Source: Microbacterium maritypicum MF109
Lineage (GTDB): Bacteria; Actinomycetota; Actinomycetes; Actinomycetales; Microbacteriaceae
Assembly (NCBI RefSeq): GCF_000455825.1
Contig: NZ_ATAO01000024.1
Location: forward strand, 59,925-123,924
DNA: 64,000 bases
Direction of reading: 5' to 3'
Each line of letters begins with the position of its first letter. Within the stretch, counting starts at the first letter, position 1. A program made the translations under genes and the position numbers. Of this stretch, positions 33,297-41,410 are shown piece by piece. The notes under the pieces are model-generated. The model was not told the DNA's origin and did no database searches. It saw only the letters and a list, made by a program, of their open reading frames with translations.

Positions 33297-33310
33297 GGTA
33301 TACGTATGCA
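33297..33310. promoter_or_regulatory. LacI-type operator copy 3
   Basis: GGTATACGTATGCA lies 19 bp upstream of the SBP start and shares the ATACGTAT core. A TTGACT hexamer (minus strand, 33310-33315) abuts it, though no convincing -10 follows. Confidence 0.65.
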
Positions 33311-33351
33311 GTCAACTTAGGGAAGCCTATGTTTTCAGAAAGAGAGCGTAT

Positions 33352-33365
33352 TGAATACGTATACT
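33352..33365. promoter_or_regulatory. LacI-type operator copy 4
   Basis: TGAATACGTATACT, with the symmetric core ATACGTAT, lies 42 bp upstream of copy 3 (about four helical turns apart), which suits cooperative or looping repression. It is 20 bp from the right copy of the 23-bp repeat. Confidence 0.65.
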
Positions 33366-33385
33366 GCTCGCGCCCTTCCCCCTGG

Positions 33386-33408
33386 GGCGGATACACCGCC
33401 CTCTGACA
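33386..33408 (+). repeat. Right copy of the 23-bp direct repeat (SDR 3'-end remnant)
   Basis: This is identical to 19631-19653. It would encode GGYTAL-stop, the C-terminus of an SDR, yet no SDR gene precedes it. A strong hairpin follows five bases later, like the terminator that would have followed such a gene. Confidence 0.75.
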
Positions 33409-33413
33409 GAATC

Positions 33414-33455
33414 GACGCTCGGCCATCGGGACCCGATTCTCGATGGCCGAGCGTC
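33414..33455. terminator. Hairpin terminator after the SDR remnant
   Basis: A perfect 15-bp stem (33414-33428 with 33441-33455) with a 12-base loop. It could serve the DUF7882-like gene from the right and, ancestrally, the SDR gene whose 3' end remains at 33386-33408. Nothing else is seen in 33456-33560. Confidence 0.75.
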
Positions 33456-33560
33456 AGAAGCGGCGACGCGAACCCCCCGGTTGCGTGGCCGCGCACCTCC
33501 CCGCCCGCGAGCTGCACTGCTTTGCCCAGGAGTGCATCGGCGAGGGAGGCGAGCCTGTCG

Positions 33561-33887
33561 TCAGGCGACGGCGTGCATCACCCTCGCGGAGGAGCTCAGC
33601 GGCGTGAAGTCGATGTCGGTGAGGTCGAGGCCCCCGGCGCCGCTCGCCGCCGCCATCATCTTGACCAGCACCGGCCGCTGCAACTCCACGTCGGCGTCGA
33701 TCGTGAAGCGGACCGGGATCGAGGCGTGCATCCACAGCGTCTCGGTGCGCGAGTCCGACACACGCAGCGTGAGCGGGAACGACTCGCCGCGGCGAAGCTT
33801 GGTGACCGCCACGAGACGGAGGTGAGAGAGCACCTCGTCGTCGACCTCGAACGTCTGCGACTCTCCGGCATAGCTGAGCTGACCCAT
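33561..33887 (-). CDS. DUF7882-like small protein of Microbacteriaceae
   Basis: This is a 108-residue protein with the family pattern MGQLSYAG, F-x-VDDEVLSHLRLVAVTKLRRGESF, TLWMHASIPVRFTI and a C-terminal helix region LVKMMAAASGAGGL. These proteins are common in Microbacteriaceae, are sometimes mislabelled as DNA ligase parts, and have no known function. The start is preceded by GGAGGAG. It is downstream of a MarR-type operator and next to a MarR gene, so it may be a target of that regulator. Confidence 0.78.
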   Translation of the reverse strand: MGQLSYAGESQTFEVDDEVLSHLRLVAVTKLRRGESFPLTLRVSDSRTETLWMHASIPVRFTIDADVELQRPVLVKMMAAASGAGGLDLTDIDFTPLSSSARVMHAVA

Positions 33888-33920
33888 TACTCCTCCTCCG
33901 ATTTATCTCTCGGAAAATAG

Positions 33921-33942
33921 ATTACTAGTTTAGCTAGCTAAT
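33921..33942. promoter_or_regulatory. MarR-type operator copy A
   Basis: GATTACTAGTTTAGCTAGCTAA contains the perfect palindrome TTAGCTAGCTAA (33931-33942). It overlaps a possible minus-strand promoter (TTCCAA, 17 bp, TAATCT) of the DUF7882-like gene. Sixteen of 22 bases match copy B at 34443-34464. Confidence 0.6.
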
Positions 33943-33953
33943 TGGAAGTCGGC

Positions 33954-34397
33954 TCAGGTCAGGTCCGAGATCTCCTCGGTGAGACGTCGCAGGAACCGTG
34001 AGATCACCGCGAGCTGGTCGGGTGTGAACTCGCTCTCGATCCCCTCGACCCGCCGCGAGATCTCGTCGGCGGGAGAATGCAGGTCACGCAACGACGGGCG
34101 CACGATCTTCGAACGCGCGTCCTGGGGATGGGTGGAGACGACCACCTGGCCCCTTTCCGCGAGTCGACGGAGCACCGATGTGACCGCGGCGGTGCTCACT
34201 CCCAGATGCCCGGCCAGATCCCGCGGGGTCACCGGACGATCGGCGGGCGCTTCCGCGATCAGACGCATGGCGGCACGATCGGTCTCGTTCGGCTGGCGCC
34301 CCGCAGCGAGCCGACGCCCGAGCCGCGCATCGGCACGGCGAAGCGCATCCACCTCCCGCGCGAGTTCCGGTGTCGCGATCTCCAGCTTCTGCCCCAT
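33954..34397 (-). CDS. MarR family winged-helix regulator (first)
   Basis: This is a 147-residue regulator. The winged HTH reads VTPRDLAGHLGVSTAAVTSVLRRLAERGQVVVSTHPQDARS, flanked by dimerisation helices, with the MarR wing DxRSK. I chose ATG 34397 because GGGGAG lies 7 bases before it; ATG 34412 would place GGAG too close. It is flanked by the two 22-bp operator copies, indicating control of itself and both neighbours. Confidence 0.88.
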   Translation of the reverse strand: MGQKLEIATPELAREVDALRRADARLGRRLAAGRQPNETDRAAMRLIAEAPADRPVTPRDLAGHLGVSTAAVTSVLRRLAERGQVVVSTHPQDARSKIVRPSLRDLHSPADEISRRVEGIESEFTPDQLAVISRFLRRLTEEISDLT

Positions 34398-34442
34398 GTC
34401 ACCACTCCCCATCTCCGCCGCCCCATGTTACCTCGACGAGCT

Positions 34443-34464
34443 GATTACTGGACTGTCTAGCAAA
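34443..34464. promoter_or_regulatory. MarR-type operator copy B
   Basis: GATTACTGGACTGTCTAGCAAA lies in the divergent spacer between the first MarR gene and the small gene at 34526. It is related to copy A and AT-rich against the local background. Confidence 0.6.
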
Positions 34465-34525
34465 ATGGGCGATCATCAGGCGCTTCCGACGGTGAGAGGA
34501 TGGAATCACGACGAGAAGGGACGTC

Positions 34526-34768
34526 ATGGTCGATCCAATAGACCTCAAGGATGAGAGATACGTCCGCTACGCCGACCTGCTCGACCAGCTGCACCAGCAG
34601 TTCCCCACAGCCGGTCGCGAGCGGATCGCGCGCATCATCACCGCGGAGAACGATGCGATCACGGGCGGGTTCCTGCTCGTCGTCCCCGCCGAGGTCGCAA
34701 CAGGGGCTGTCGAGATGCTCGAACGCGAGACGGCGCTCAGCGCAGACGGCGGAGAGGTGGTCGCCTGA
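34526..34768 (+). CDS. Small hypothetical protein in a MarR operon
   Basis: This is an 80-residue acidic, mostly helical protein: DERYVRYADLLDQLHQQFPTAGRERIARIITAENDAI followed by VVPAEVATGAVEMLERE. The N-terminal half resembles small three-helix protein folds, and I assign no family. It starts after GAGAAGGGAC and its stop overlaps the following MarR start (ATGA), so the two are translationally coupled. Confidence 0.7.
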   Translation: MVDPIDLKDERYVRYADLLDQLHQQFPTAGRERIARIITAENDAITGGFLLVVPAEVATGAVEMLERETALSADGGEVVA

Positions 34769-35322
34769 TGAACGACTCCCAGGAGTACGCACGTTCGGGC
34801 TACTGGTACCCGGACGGAGAGAGCGCCAGCACCGTCGACGTGCTCAACATGCTGCGACGCTACCGCGCAGCCGAGACCGCCATGCGCGCACGCACGCGCT
34901 CCTCGATGGGCATGAACGAGACCGACCTCATGGCGCTGCGATTCCTGCTCAGGGAACAGCGCGCCGGGCGGATCGTCCGACCGATCGACATCGCCAGGAT
35001 GCTCAACATCTCGACCGCATCGACGACCACGCTCATCGACCGCCTGGAGAAGGGCGGCCACGTCCGCCGAGAGGCGCACCCCACCGATCGCCGCGCGGGC
35101 GTCGTGGTCCCGACGGTGAGCAGCGACGAAGAGGTGCGCGCCACTCTCGGCGCGATGCATCGCCGCATGCTGACCCTCGTCGACGAGCTCTCCGATCAGG
35201 AACGTGCCGTGGTCACCCGGTTCCTCGCCGGGATGACGGCCGCGATCGAGGAGGCGTCCGACCTCGACCAGGAGCTTCGCGACGTGATCCGCGACCAGGA
35301 AGGGTCCGAAGCCGCGGAATGA
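34768..35322 (+). CDS. MarR family winged-helix regulator (second)
   Basis: This is a 184-residue regulator with a longer N-terminus (about 45 residues) than usual. The HTH and wing read IDIARMLNISTASTTTLIDRLEKGGHVRREAHPTDRRAGVV, with the DRR wing motif. The C-terminal dimerisation helix ends in an acidic tail. It is coupled to the 80-residue gene. Which MarR binds the two 22-bp sites cannot be told from sequence. Confidence 0.88.
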   Translation: MNDSQEYARSGYWYPDGESASTVDVLNMLRRYRAAETAMRARTRSSMGMNETDLMALRFLLREQRAGRIVRPIDIARMLNISTASTTTLIDRLEKGGHVRREAHPTDRRAGVVVPTVSSDEEVRATLGAMHRRMLTLVDELSDQERAVVTRFLAGMTAAIEEASDLDQELRDVIRDQEGSEAAE

Positions 35323-35326
35323 CGCC

Positions 35327-35644
35327 CTACAGCCCCTCTGCGATCTGCTTGATCGCGGCGAGGCGGCGGTCCCACTCGCGCCCGATCACATCGAGCCTCG
35401 CGGCCGTGGCGGAGAGCTCGGCGCCGACCACACGGAAACGCACCTCGCGCCCCACCGGCACCGGCTCGACGAGACCCACCTCCTGCAGGACGGCGAGGTG
35501 CTTCGCGATCGCCTGCCGAGACACCGGAAGGCGCCCGGCGAGGGCGGATGCCGACGCATCGCCCTCGCCGAGAGCCGTCAGGATGCTCCAGCGCGTCTCG
35601 TCCGCGAGCGCCGCGAACATGGGCAGCAGAGTCTCCGTGGTCAC
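35327..35644 (-). CDS. ArsR family winged-helix regulator (SRPBCC-associated, second pair)
   Basis: This is a 105-residue regulator: LLPMFAALADETRWSILTALGEGDASASALAGRLPVSRQAIAKHLAVLQEVGLV (HTH, in parts), then the wing VPVGREVRFRV. It has no metal-binding cysteines. The start is GTG 35644, overlapping the SRPBCC stop (GTGA). Here the SRPBCC gene comes first, the reverse of the order at 15758-17127. Confidence 0.9.
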   Translation of the reverse strand: MTTETLLPMFAALADETRWSILTALGEGDASASALAGRLPVSRQAIAKHLAVLQEVGLVEPVPVGREVRFRVVGAELSATAARLDVIGREWDRRLAAIKQIAEGL

Positions 35645-36123
35645 GCTTCGCCTTCCACCAGTGCGACCATCTTGTCGAGCTCCAGATCCCAGCCGGTGCG
35701 GTGGGACTCGAGGTTCGAGAGCGGATCCGACGTGCGCTCGAATCCGCTCTCCACGACCGTGAGCCTGGTGCCGCCGTCGGCCTCTTCGAGGGTGAAGGTG
35801 AATACGGTCGAGGTCGACTCGTCGATGCTCTCCGGCAGCTTCCCGAGCGCATCGTCGTTGTTCCAGCGGTAGGTGATGCGTCGCGGTTCGTCGTACTCCT
35901 CGACGCGCAACGGGATCACGTCGTAGTCGGGGAAGGTCATCGTGCCGGTGGCTCCGACGCCCGCACCCTCCAGCACCGTGCGCCCGAACCAGCGGGAGAT
36001 GTGCTCGGGCTCGGCCACCGCTCGCCACACCTTGTCGACGGGGGCTGCGATCTGGATGCTCCGCCGAACGGAGAAGGTCTCCTCATCGACGACGGATGCC
36101 TCGTTGTGGGTCATGTTCACCAT
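35641..36123 (-). CDS. SRPBCC (AHSA1-like) domain protein
   Basis: This is a 160-residue single-domain START-like protein: VRRSIQIAAPVDKVWRAVAEPEHISRWFG at the N-terminus, a SESGFERTSD-like VVESGFER strand and a C-terminal helix HRTGWDLELDKMVALVE. ATG 36123 follows GAAAGGACC. It is first in a two-gene operon with ArsR, below two palindromic operators. Confidence 0.87.
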   Translation of the reverse strand: MVNMTHNEASVVDEETFSVRRSIQIAAPVDKVWRAVAEPEHISRWFGRTVLEGAGVGATGTMTFPDYDVIPLRVEEYDEPRRITYRWNNDDALGKLPESIDESTSTVFTFTLEEADGGTRLTVVESGFERTSDPLSNLESHRTGWDLELDKMVALVEGEA

Positions 36124-36173
36124 GATGGGTCCTTTCGTGGTCACCTGCATGCTTCGCCGGCCGATCGGCCAGC

Positions 36174-36191
36174 TGCAACTCTAGAGTTGCA
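36174..36191. promoter_or_regulatory. 18-bp perfect palindrome, ArsR operator 1
   Basis: TGCAACTCTAGAGTTGCA is 51 bp upstream of the SRPBCC start. It shares the GCAAC/GTTGC arms with operator 2 and with the ArsR site at 17121-17134. Confidence 0.75.
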
Positions 36192-36207
36192 CATGCGATC
36201 CTCTTGC

Positions 36208-36223
36208 GCAACCCCCGGGTTGC
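36208..36223. promoter_or_regulatory. ArsR operator 2
   Basis: GCAACCCCCGGGTTGC is symmetric except for its two central bases and lies 34 bp from operator 1. The rest of the spacer to 36346 holds only a short GTGTTC...GAACAC stem near 36256-36295. Confidence 0.6.
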
Positions 36224-36346
36224 ACGCAAGATCCCCAGCCGCACCAGGCGGCGGGAGTGTTCCCGAATGCAGGACGAATCGCTGCGAGAACACCCTGCAC
36301 CCGCCCTCCCGACATCCAAACGACACCCGCATCTCAGAGACGGAGG

Positions 36347-37570
36347 TCAGCTGCGCGGTCGACGCTTCTCCAGGAACCCCGCCAGCAACACGGCGACGAG
36401 AGCGGCGACCGGGGCGACGAGGAGCCCGGCGCGCAGGCTCTCGTTCTCGGCGATGTATCCCACGAACGGCGGGGACAGCAGGAAACCGAGGCGCAGCAGC
36501 CACGAGACGACCGTGAGCCCCACGCCGGGCCGCAGCCCCGGCAGCTCGTCCGCGGCATGCATGGCCGCGGGGATCAGAGTGGCGATGCCGAATCCGACGG
36601 CAGCGAAACCCAGGATCGTACCGGGCACGGTGGGGAACGCGAGCGCAAGCGTCATGCCGGCCGCGGCGATGAGACCGCCGACCCTGGCGACCCACCGCTG
36701 CCCGAAGCGATCCGTGAGCGGATCGCCGATGATCCGGCCGACGAACTGCGCGCCGACCAGGGCGATGAAGCCGAGCGGCGCGATCGCCGCGGCAGCCCCG
36801 AGCGAATCGGCGAGGTACAGCGTCGCCCACGAGTTCCCCGCATCCTCGGCGACGGCACCCGCCATCGCGATGAGGGTCAGCGCGATGATCGCGATCACGG
36901 TGCGCGGGGTCACGCCGCGGCGCACCGCACCAGCGAGGTCGACGGGCTCCACTACCGCCTCATCGGCGACCTCGTCGTCACGGCCAGGGAGGCAGAACCG
37001 CAGGGCGACGAGAGCGACCGTGGCGAAGACGGCCGTGGAGATGCCCAGGTGCACACCGAGCGGCAGTTGCAACGCGATCGCGACTGCGGCCATCGCGCCG
37101 CCCAGGACCGCACCGATCGACCAGATCGCGTGGAAGCCGTTGATGATCGAACGCCCGTAGCGCCGCTGCACCCGCAGGCCATGGGCGTTCTGTGCGACGT
37201 CGGTGATGGCGTCGGATGCTCCACCGAGGAACAGCGCGACGGCGAACAGCACCCCGGACGGCGCGAGAGCCGCCGACAGCAACCCGAGGCTCGTGAGCAC
37301 GGTGCCGATGACGGCGATGCGCGCCGACCCGAAACGCCGGATCAGCACCGCCGCGAAGAGCCCGGCAGCGATGGCGCCGGCAGGGAAGGCGGCGATCGCG
37401 AAGCCGTAGCCGAGGTTGTCCAGCCCGAGCGCGGACTTGATCTCCGGGTAACGCGGCAGGATGTTCGCGAACAGGGCCCCGTTCGTGAGGAACAGCGCGG
37501 AGACGGCGATGCGGGCGCGCCGGGACGCCTGATCCGGCACGGATCGTCGAATCGATTCGATTGAAGCCAT
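36347..37570 (-). CDS. MFS transporter
   Basis: This is a 407-residue, 12-helix major facilitator protein. It has an N-terminal helix with LFLTNGALFANILPRYPEIKSALGL, a FHAIWSIGAVLGG loop and RIIGDPLTDRFG between helices 8 and 9. The first-half pattern resembles the YbjJ-type (sugar/inner-membrane) MFS group. The substrate is unknown. ATG 37570 is chosen; the frame continues upstream without a better start. It is monocistronic and divergent from the NAD(P)-binding gene. Confidence 0.88.
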   Translation of the reverse strand: MASIESIRRSVPDQASRRARIAVSALFLTNGALFANILPRYPEIKSALGLDNLGYGFAIAAFPAGAIAAGLFAAVLIRRFGSARIAVIGTVLTSLGLLSAALAPSGVLFAVALFLGGASDAITDVAQNAHGLRVQRRYGRSIINGFHAIWSIGAVLGGAMAAVAIALQLPLGVHLGISTAVFATVALVALRFCLPGRDDEVADEAVVEPVDLAGAVRRGVTPRTVIAIIALTLIAMAGAVAEDAGNSWATLYLADSLGAAAAIAPLGFIALVGAQFVGRIIGDPLTDRFGQRWVARVGGLIAAAGMTLALAFPTVPGTILGFAAVGFGIATLIPAAMHAADELPGLRPGVGLTVVSWLLRLGFLLSPPFVGYIAENESLRAGLLVAPVAALVAVLLAGFLEKRRPRS

Positions 37571-37728
37571 GTCTACGATCGTACGGGGCGACGAGGGGCT
37601 CTGCCCACACGGAATCCGCGCCCGGCTCCACGGACGCCGACGGCCGCCTGCGCACCGCCCTCCTACAGACCGCCGCCGCACCCCGCAACCCCGTTCCGCG
37701 CGTCGGACGCCCGGCCTACGCTCAGGAC

Positions 37729-39345
37729 ATGCCCGAACTCACCCAGCCCACCGGTCGCGAAGAGACGCTGCGCGCCATCCCCCGCGACGACGGCTCCGCG
37801 CCGCGCGCCCTCGTCCTCGGTGCGACCGGATACATCGGAGGGCGGCTGACCCCGCGCCTGCTGAACGCCGGATACCGCGTGCGCGCGCTGGCACGGGATG
37901 CGGCGCGGGCGGCATCCTTCCCCTGGGGTCCGGACTGCGAGATCGTCGAGGGGTCGGCGGATGACGCGGACGCCGTCGCCGCGGCCATGGACGACGTCGA
38001 CGTCGTGTACTACCTGATCCACTCGATGTCTGCGGGCAAGGGCTTCGAGGAGAGCGACGAGCGAGCCGCGACGACAGTCGCCGAGGCGGCGGCCCGCGCG
38101 GGCGTGCGTCGGATCGTCTACCTCGGCGGCCTGCATCCGGACGACGCGAAGCTCTCACCGCACCTGCGCTCGCGCGTGCACGTGGGCGAGATCTTCCTGC
38201 GATCCGGCGTGCCGACGCTCGTGCTGCAAGCGGGCGTCGTGATCGGATCGGGCTCGGCGTCCTTCGAGATGATCCGTCATCTCACCGACGTGCTGCCGTA
38301 TATGCCCGCGCCGAAGTGGGTGCGCAACCGCATCCAGCCGATCGCTGTGCGCGACGTGCTGCACTACCTGCTCGGAGCGGCGCGGGTCGACCCCGACGTG
38401 AATCGTGCGGTCGACATCGGTGGCCCCGACGTGCTGCGCTACGGACAGATGATGAACGGCTATGCGGTCGAGGCCGGGCTCCGGCAGCGTGCGATCGCAG
38501 CCCTCCCGGTGCTGACCCCCGGCCTCGCATCGCACTGGGTGAATCTGGTGACCCCGGTGCCGCGGTCGATCGCCCGCCCGCTCGTCGCGTCACTGCAGAA
38601 CGAGTGCATCATGAAGGACCACGAGGTCGACGAGCTCATCCCCCGCCCGGAAGGCGGGCTGACTCCCTACCGCCGCGCGGTCGATCTGGCGCTCGGTCGA
38701 GTCCGGGGCGACACGATCGAGACGAGCTGGCAGGACTCCGAGGTCTCCGGCGCGCCCAGCGACCCCCTGCCGAGCGATCCGGAATGGGCCGGACGCACGG
38801 TCTTCACCGACTCCCGCTCGGTCACCACGAGCGCCTCCCCGGCGGAGCTGTGGCGCGTGATCCTCGGCATCGGCGGCGAGAACGGCTGGTACTCCTCACC
38901 GCTGCTGTGGGCGGTGCGGGGGTGGATGGACCGCATCGTCGGCGGCGTGGGCCTCAGCCGCGGACGCCGGAGCCGCACCGCCGCCCGCGTGGGTGACGCG
39001 ATCGACTTCTGGCGCGTCGAGGCCGTCGAGACGACGGATGCCGGATCGCTCCTGCGCCTGCGCGCCGAGATGAAGGTGCCGGGCGAGGCGTGGCTGGAGT
39101 TGCGTGCCGTGCCCGACGACGAAGGCGCCCGCTACGAGCAGCGCGCGATCTTCTTCCCCCGCGGCCTGACGGGTCGGCTGTACTGGCTCGCCGTCCTGCC
39201 GTTCCACGGCGCCATCTTCGCCGGCATGGCCGCACGCATCACGGCCGCTGCCGAAGAGGCGAAAGAGGCGCAGGCATCCGTCGCGGCGACCGGCGACCCC
39301 GCCGATTCCGGCCGACCCTCGGAGAAGGTGCCTGGTCCGGCGTGA
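37729..39345 (+). CDS. NAD(P)H-binding extended-SDR protein with DUF2867-type C-terminal domain
   Basis: This is a 538-residue cytoplasmic protein. The N-terminal Rossmann domain has VLGATGYIGGRLTPRLL and an atypical-SDR core (VYYLIHSMSAGKGFEESD, GVRRIVYLGGL). The C-terminal part (about 365-510) is the DUF2867/SRPBCC-like domain: WAGRTVFTDSRSVTTSASPAELWRVI and FFPRGLTGRLYWLAVLPFH. Such two-domain proteins are widespread in actinobacteria and have no defined reaction. The start ATG 37729 follows AGGAC closely. Confidence 0.85.
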   Translation: MPELTQPTGREETLRAIPRDDGSAPRALVLGATGYIGGRLTPRLLNAGYRVRALARDAARAASFPWGPDCEIVEGSADDADAVAAAMDDVDVVYYLIHSMSAGKGFEESDERAATTVAEAAARAGVRRIVYLGGLHPDDAKLSPHLRSRVHVGEIFLRSGVPTLVLQAGVVIGSGSASFEMIRHLTDVLPYMPAPKWVRNRIQPIAVRDVLHYLLGAARVDPDVNRAVDIGGPDVLRYGQMMNGYAVEAGLRQRAIAALPVLTPGLASHWVNLVTPVPRSIARPLVASLQNECIMKDHEVDELIPRPEGGLTPYRRAVDLALGRVRGDTIETSWQDSEVSGAPSDPLPSDPEWAGRTVFTDSRSVTTSASPAELWRVILGIGGENGWYSSPLLWAVRGWMDRIVGGVGLSRGRRSRTAARVGDAIDFWRVEAVETTDAGSLLRLRAEMKVPGEAWLELRAVPDDEGARYEQRAIFFPRGLTGRLYWLAVLPFHGAIFAGMAARITAAAEEAKEAQASVAATGDPADSGRPSEKVPGPA

Positions 39346-39371
39346 TCGCCTGATCTCCGCGCCGCTCCGCT

Positions 39372-41372
39372 TCAGTCCGCGCGACGCTGCTCCGGATCGA
39401 CCGCGGCATCCGGAGAGACGGGGCCGTCCTCCAGCGCCGCGTCGACGACCGCATCCACCTCGGCCGGCGGGATGATGTCGATCGCCTCGGTCGCGGCCTC
39501 GTACACCTCGGCGAGCGAATCGTCGACGGTCGACTCGTCGATCCAGTCGAGATCGTCCTCGGAGTGGTCGTACGCGACGGGCACCAGCGCGAAGTCGTCG
39601 CCGTACTCCTCGAGTCCCGCCATGACGCTGTGCCGCACCGCGGCCTTGGCGTAGCGCTCGCGCAGGATCAGCGGATCACGCCGCAGGTCCTTCATGAACG
39701 CGACCATCATGAAGGCCATGATGATCGCGAACGGCAGCGCGGCGATGATGGTCACGTTCTGCAGAGACTTCAGACCGCTCCCCTCCTCGCCGGTCACGAG
39801 CAGCACGGCGGCGATCACACCCACCAGCACACCCCAGACCACTGCGACCCAACGCGCCGGCTCCGGCCTCCCCTGCTGCGAAAGGGTGCCCATCACGAGC
39901 GACGCGGAGTCCGCTCCGGTGACGAAGAAGATCGCGATCAGCAGGATGAGCACGACGCTGGTGATCATCGAGAACGGGAGGTTCTCGAGCACGCCGAACA
40001 GCACCTCTTCCGGCGGATCGACCGTGAGGTTCGCTCCGCCCATCTGCTGCTGGATCGCCGTGGTTCCGAAGATCGCGAACCAGACGAGCGAGATGGCGGA
40101 CGGGACCACGATGACGACCGACACGAACTGGCGCAGTGTGCGTCCGCGCGAGATCTTGGCGATGAACATGCCCACGAAGGGCGACCACGAGATCCACCAG
40201 GCCCAGTAGAAGATCGTCCAGCTCGACAGGAACGTCTGAGCAGCCTCGCCCTGCGAGGCCGAGCGACCGATCATCTGCGGAAGGTCGCCGATGAACTGCA
40301 CGGCCACCGAGGGGATCACATTCAGGATGAGGAGGGTCGGTCCGACGAAGAAGACGAAGAACGCCAGCAGGAGCGCCACGACGGCGTTGATGTTCGACAG
40401 CGCACGGATGCCCTTCGAGACGCCCGACACGGCGGAGGCGATGAAGCAGGCGGTGAGCACGGCGATCGCCGCGATCAGCACGCCGTTGCCGAGCGGCCCC
40501 GCGCCGCTGACGATCTCGACACCGTGTCCGATCTGCAGGGCGCCGAGTCCGAGCGATGCGGCGGTGCCGAACAGCGTCACGATGATCGAGAAGATATCGA
40601 TCGTGCGTCCGAGGGGCCCGGTCGTGCGTCCTTCGCCGAGCAGCGGGGCGAAGATCGAGGAGATGAGCGGGGTGCGACCGCGACGGAAGGCCCCGTACGC
40701 GATGGCGCCGCCGACGAGCGCGTAGAACGCCCATGCCTGCGGGCCCCAGTGGTAGAGCACCTGGGTCTGGGCCGTGTGCATCGCGTCGAGGGTGTTCGCC
40801 TCGACGGTGCCGGGCGGCGGGTTCTCGAAGAAGTTCAGCGGCTCTGCGGCGCCCCAGAAGACGAGACCGATCCCCATGCCCGCGGCGAACAGCATCGAGA
40901 TCCACGAGAACATCGAGAACTCGGGCTCTTCGTCGTCACGACCGAGCGGGATGCGTCCGTAGCGGCTGAAGCCGACGAACAGCATGAAGACCAGGATGAC
41001 CGTGGCGATGGTCGTGAAGAAGAAGCCGAAGTACTCCACCACCCAGTCGAGCACGGTGCGGGTCGTGCCGGCGAGGTTGTCGCCCGCGAAGACTCCCCAC
41101 GCGATGAAGGCGAGGGTGAGGGCGACCGCGACGCCGAACACGAGCGGGTCGGTGCGATAGGTGCGCCCGGTCTCCTCGACCGAGACACCGGGCACGAGCG
41201 CCGGGTGCACGCTGCGGGGAGGGACGGCGGCGATGTCGCGGACGATCTTCCGTGCCGTCTCGGTGGCCTTGGCGGGGAGGCGGTTCGCTCCCGTACCGAC
41301 GGCATCCGTGCGGGGGCGCGGAGGATTGTGTCCTGCGGAGCGTTCGTCGGGCTTCTCGTCAGGGGTCTCCAT
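39372..41372 (-). CDS. BCCT family (betaine/carnitine/choline) transporter
   Basis: This is a 666-residue secondary transporter with about 12 helices. The family signature region MGIGLVFWGAAEPLNFFENPP is in the third helix/loop and FYWAWWISWSPFVGMFIAKISRGR in the substrate helix. Long hydrophilic N-terminal (about 75 residues) and acidic C-terminal (about 110 residues) tails resemble the osmosensing tails of BetP-type uptake systems for compatible solutes. It is Na+- or H+-coupled; the substrate is probably glycine betaine or a relative, by family. Confidence 0.92.
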   Translation of the reverse strand: METPDEKPDERSAGHNPPRPRTDAVGTGANRLPAKATETARKIVRDIAAVPPRSVHPALVPGVSVEETGRTYRTDPLVFGVAVALTLAFIAWGVFAGDNLAGTTRTVLDWVVEYFGFFFTTIATVILVFMLFVGFSRYGRIPLGRDDEEPEFSMFSWISMLFAAGMGIGLVFWGAAEPLNFFENPPPGTVEANTLDAMHTAQTQVLYHWGPQAWAFYALVGGAIAYGAFRRGRTPLISSIFAPLLGEGRTTGPLGRTIDIFSIIVTLFGTAASLGLGALQIGHGVEIVSGAGPLGNGVLIAAIAVLTACFIASAVSGVSKGIRALSNINAVVALLLAFFVFFVGPTLLILNVIPSVAVQFIGDLPQMIGRSASQGEAAQTFLSSWTIFYWAWWISWSPFVGMFIAKISRGRTLRQFVSVVIVVPSAISLVWFAIFGTTAIQQQMGGANLTVDPPEEVLFGVLENLPFSMITSVVLILLIAIFFVTGADSASLVMGTLSQQGRPEPARWVAVVWGVLVGVIAAVLLVTGEEGSGLKSLQNVTIIAALPFAIIMAFMMVAFMKDLRRDPLILRERYAKAAVRHSVMAGLEEYGDDFALVPVAYDHSEDDLDWIDESTVDDSLAEVYEAATEAIDIIPPAEVDAVVDAALEDGPVSPDAAVDPEQRRAD

Positions 41373-41410
41373 GGCATCCCATCCTGTCACGTGAGGTGGC
41401 CACGCACGGA

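Noticed and set aside
19631..33408. Prophage or integrative element
   Set aside because: Direct repeats exist, but there is no integrase, excisionase, relaxase, phage structural gene or tRNA target; all genes look metabolic or regulatory.
33561..33887. ATP-dependent DNA ligase, a label sometimes given to such small Microbacteriaceae proteins
   Set aside because: 108 residues with no nucleotidyltransferase KxDG motif.
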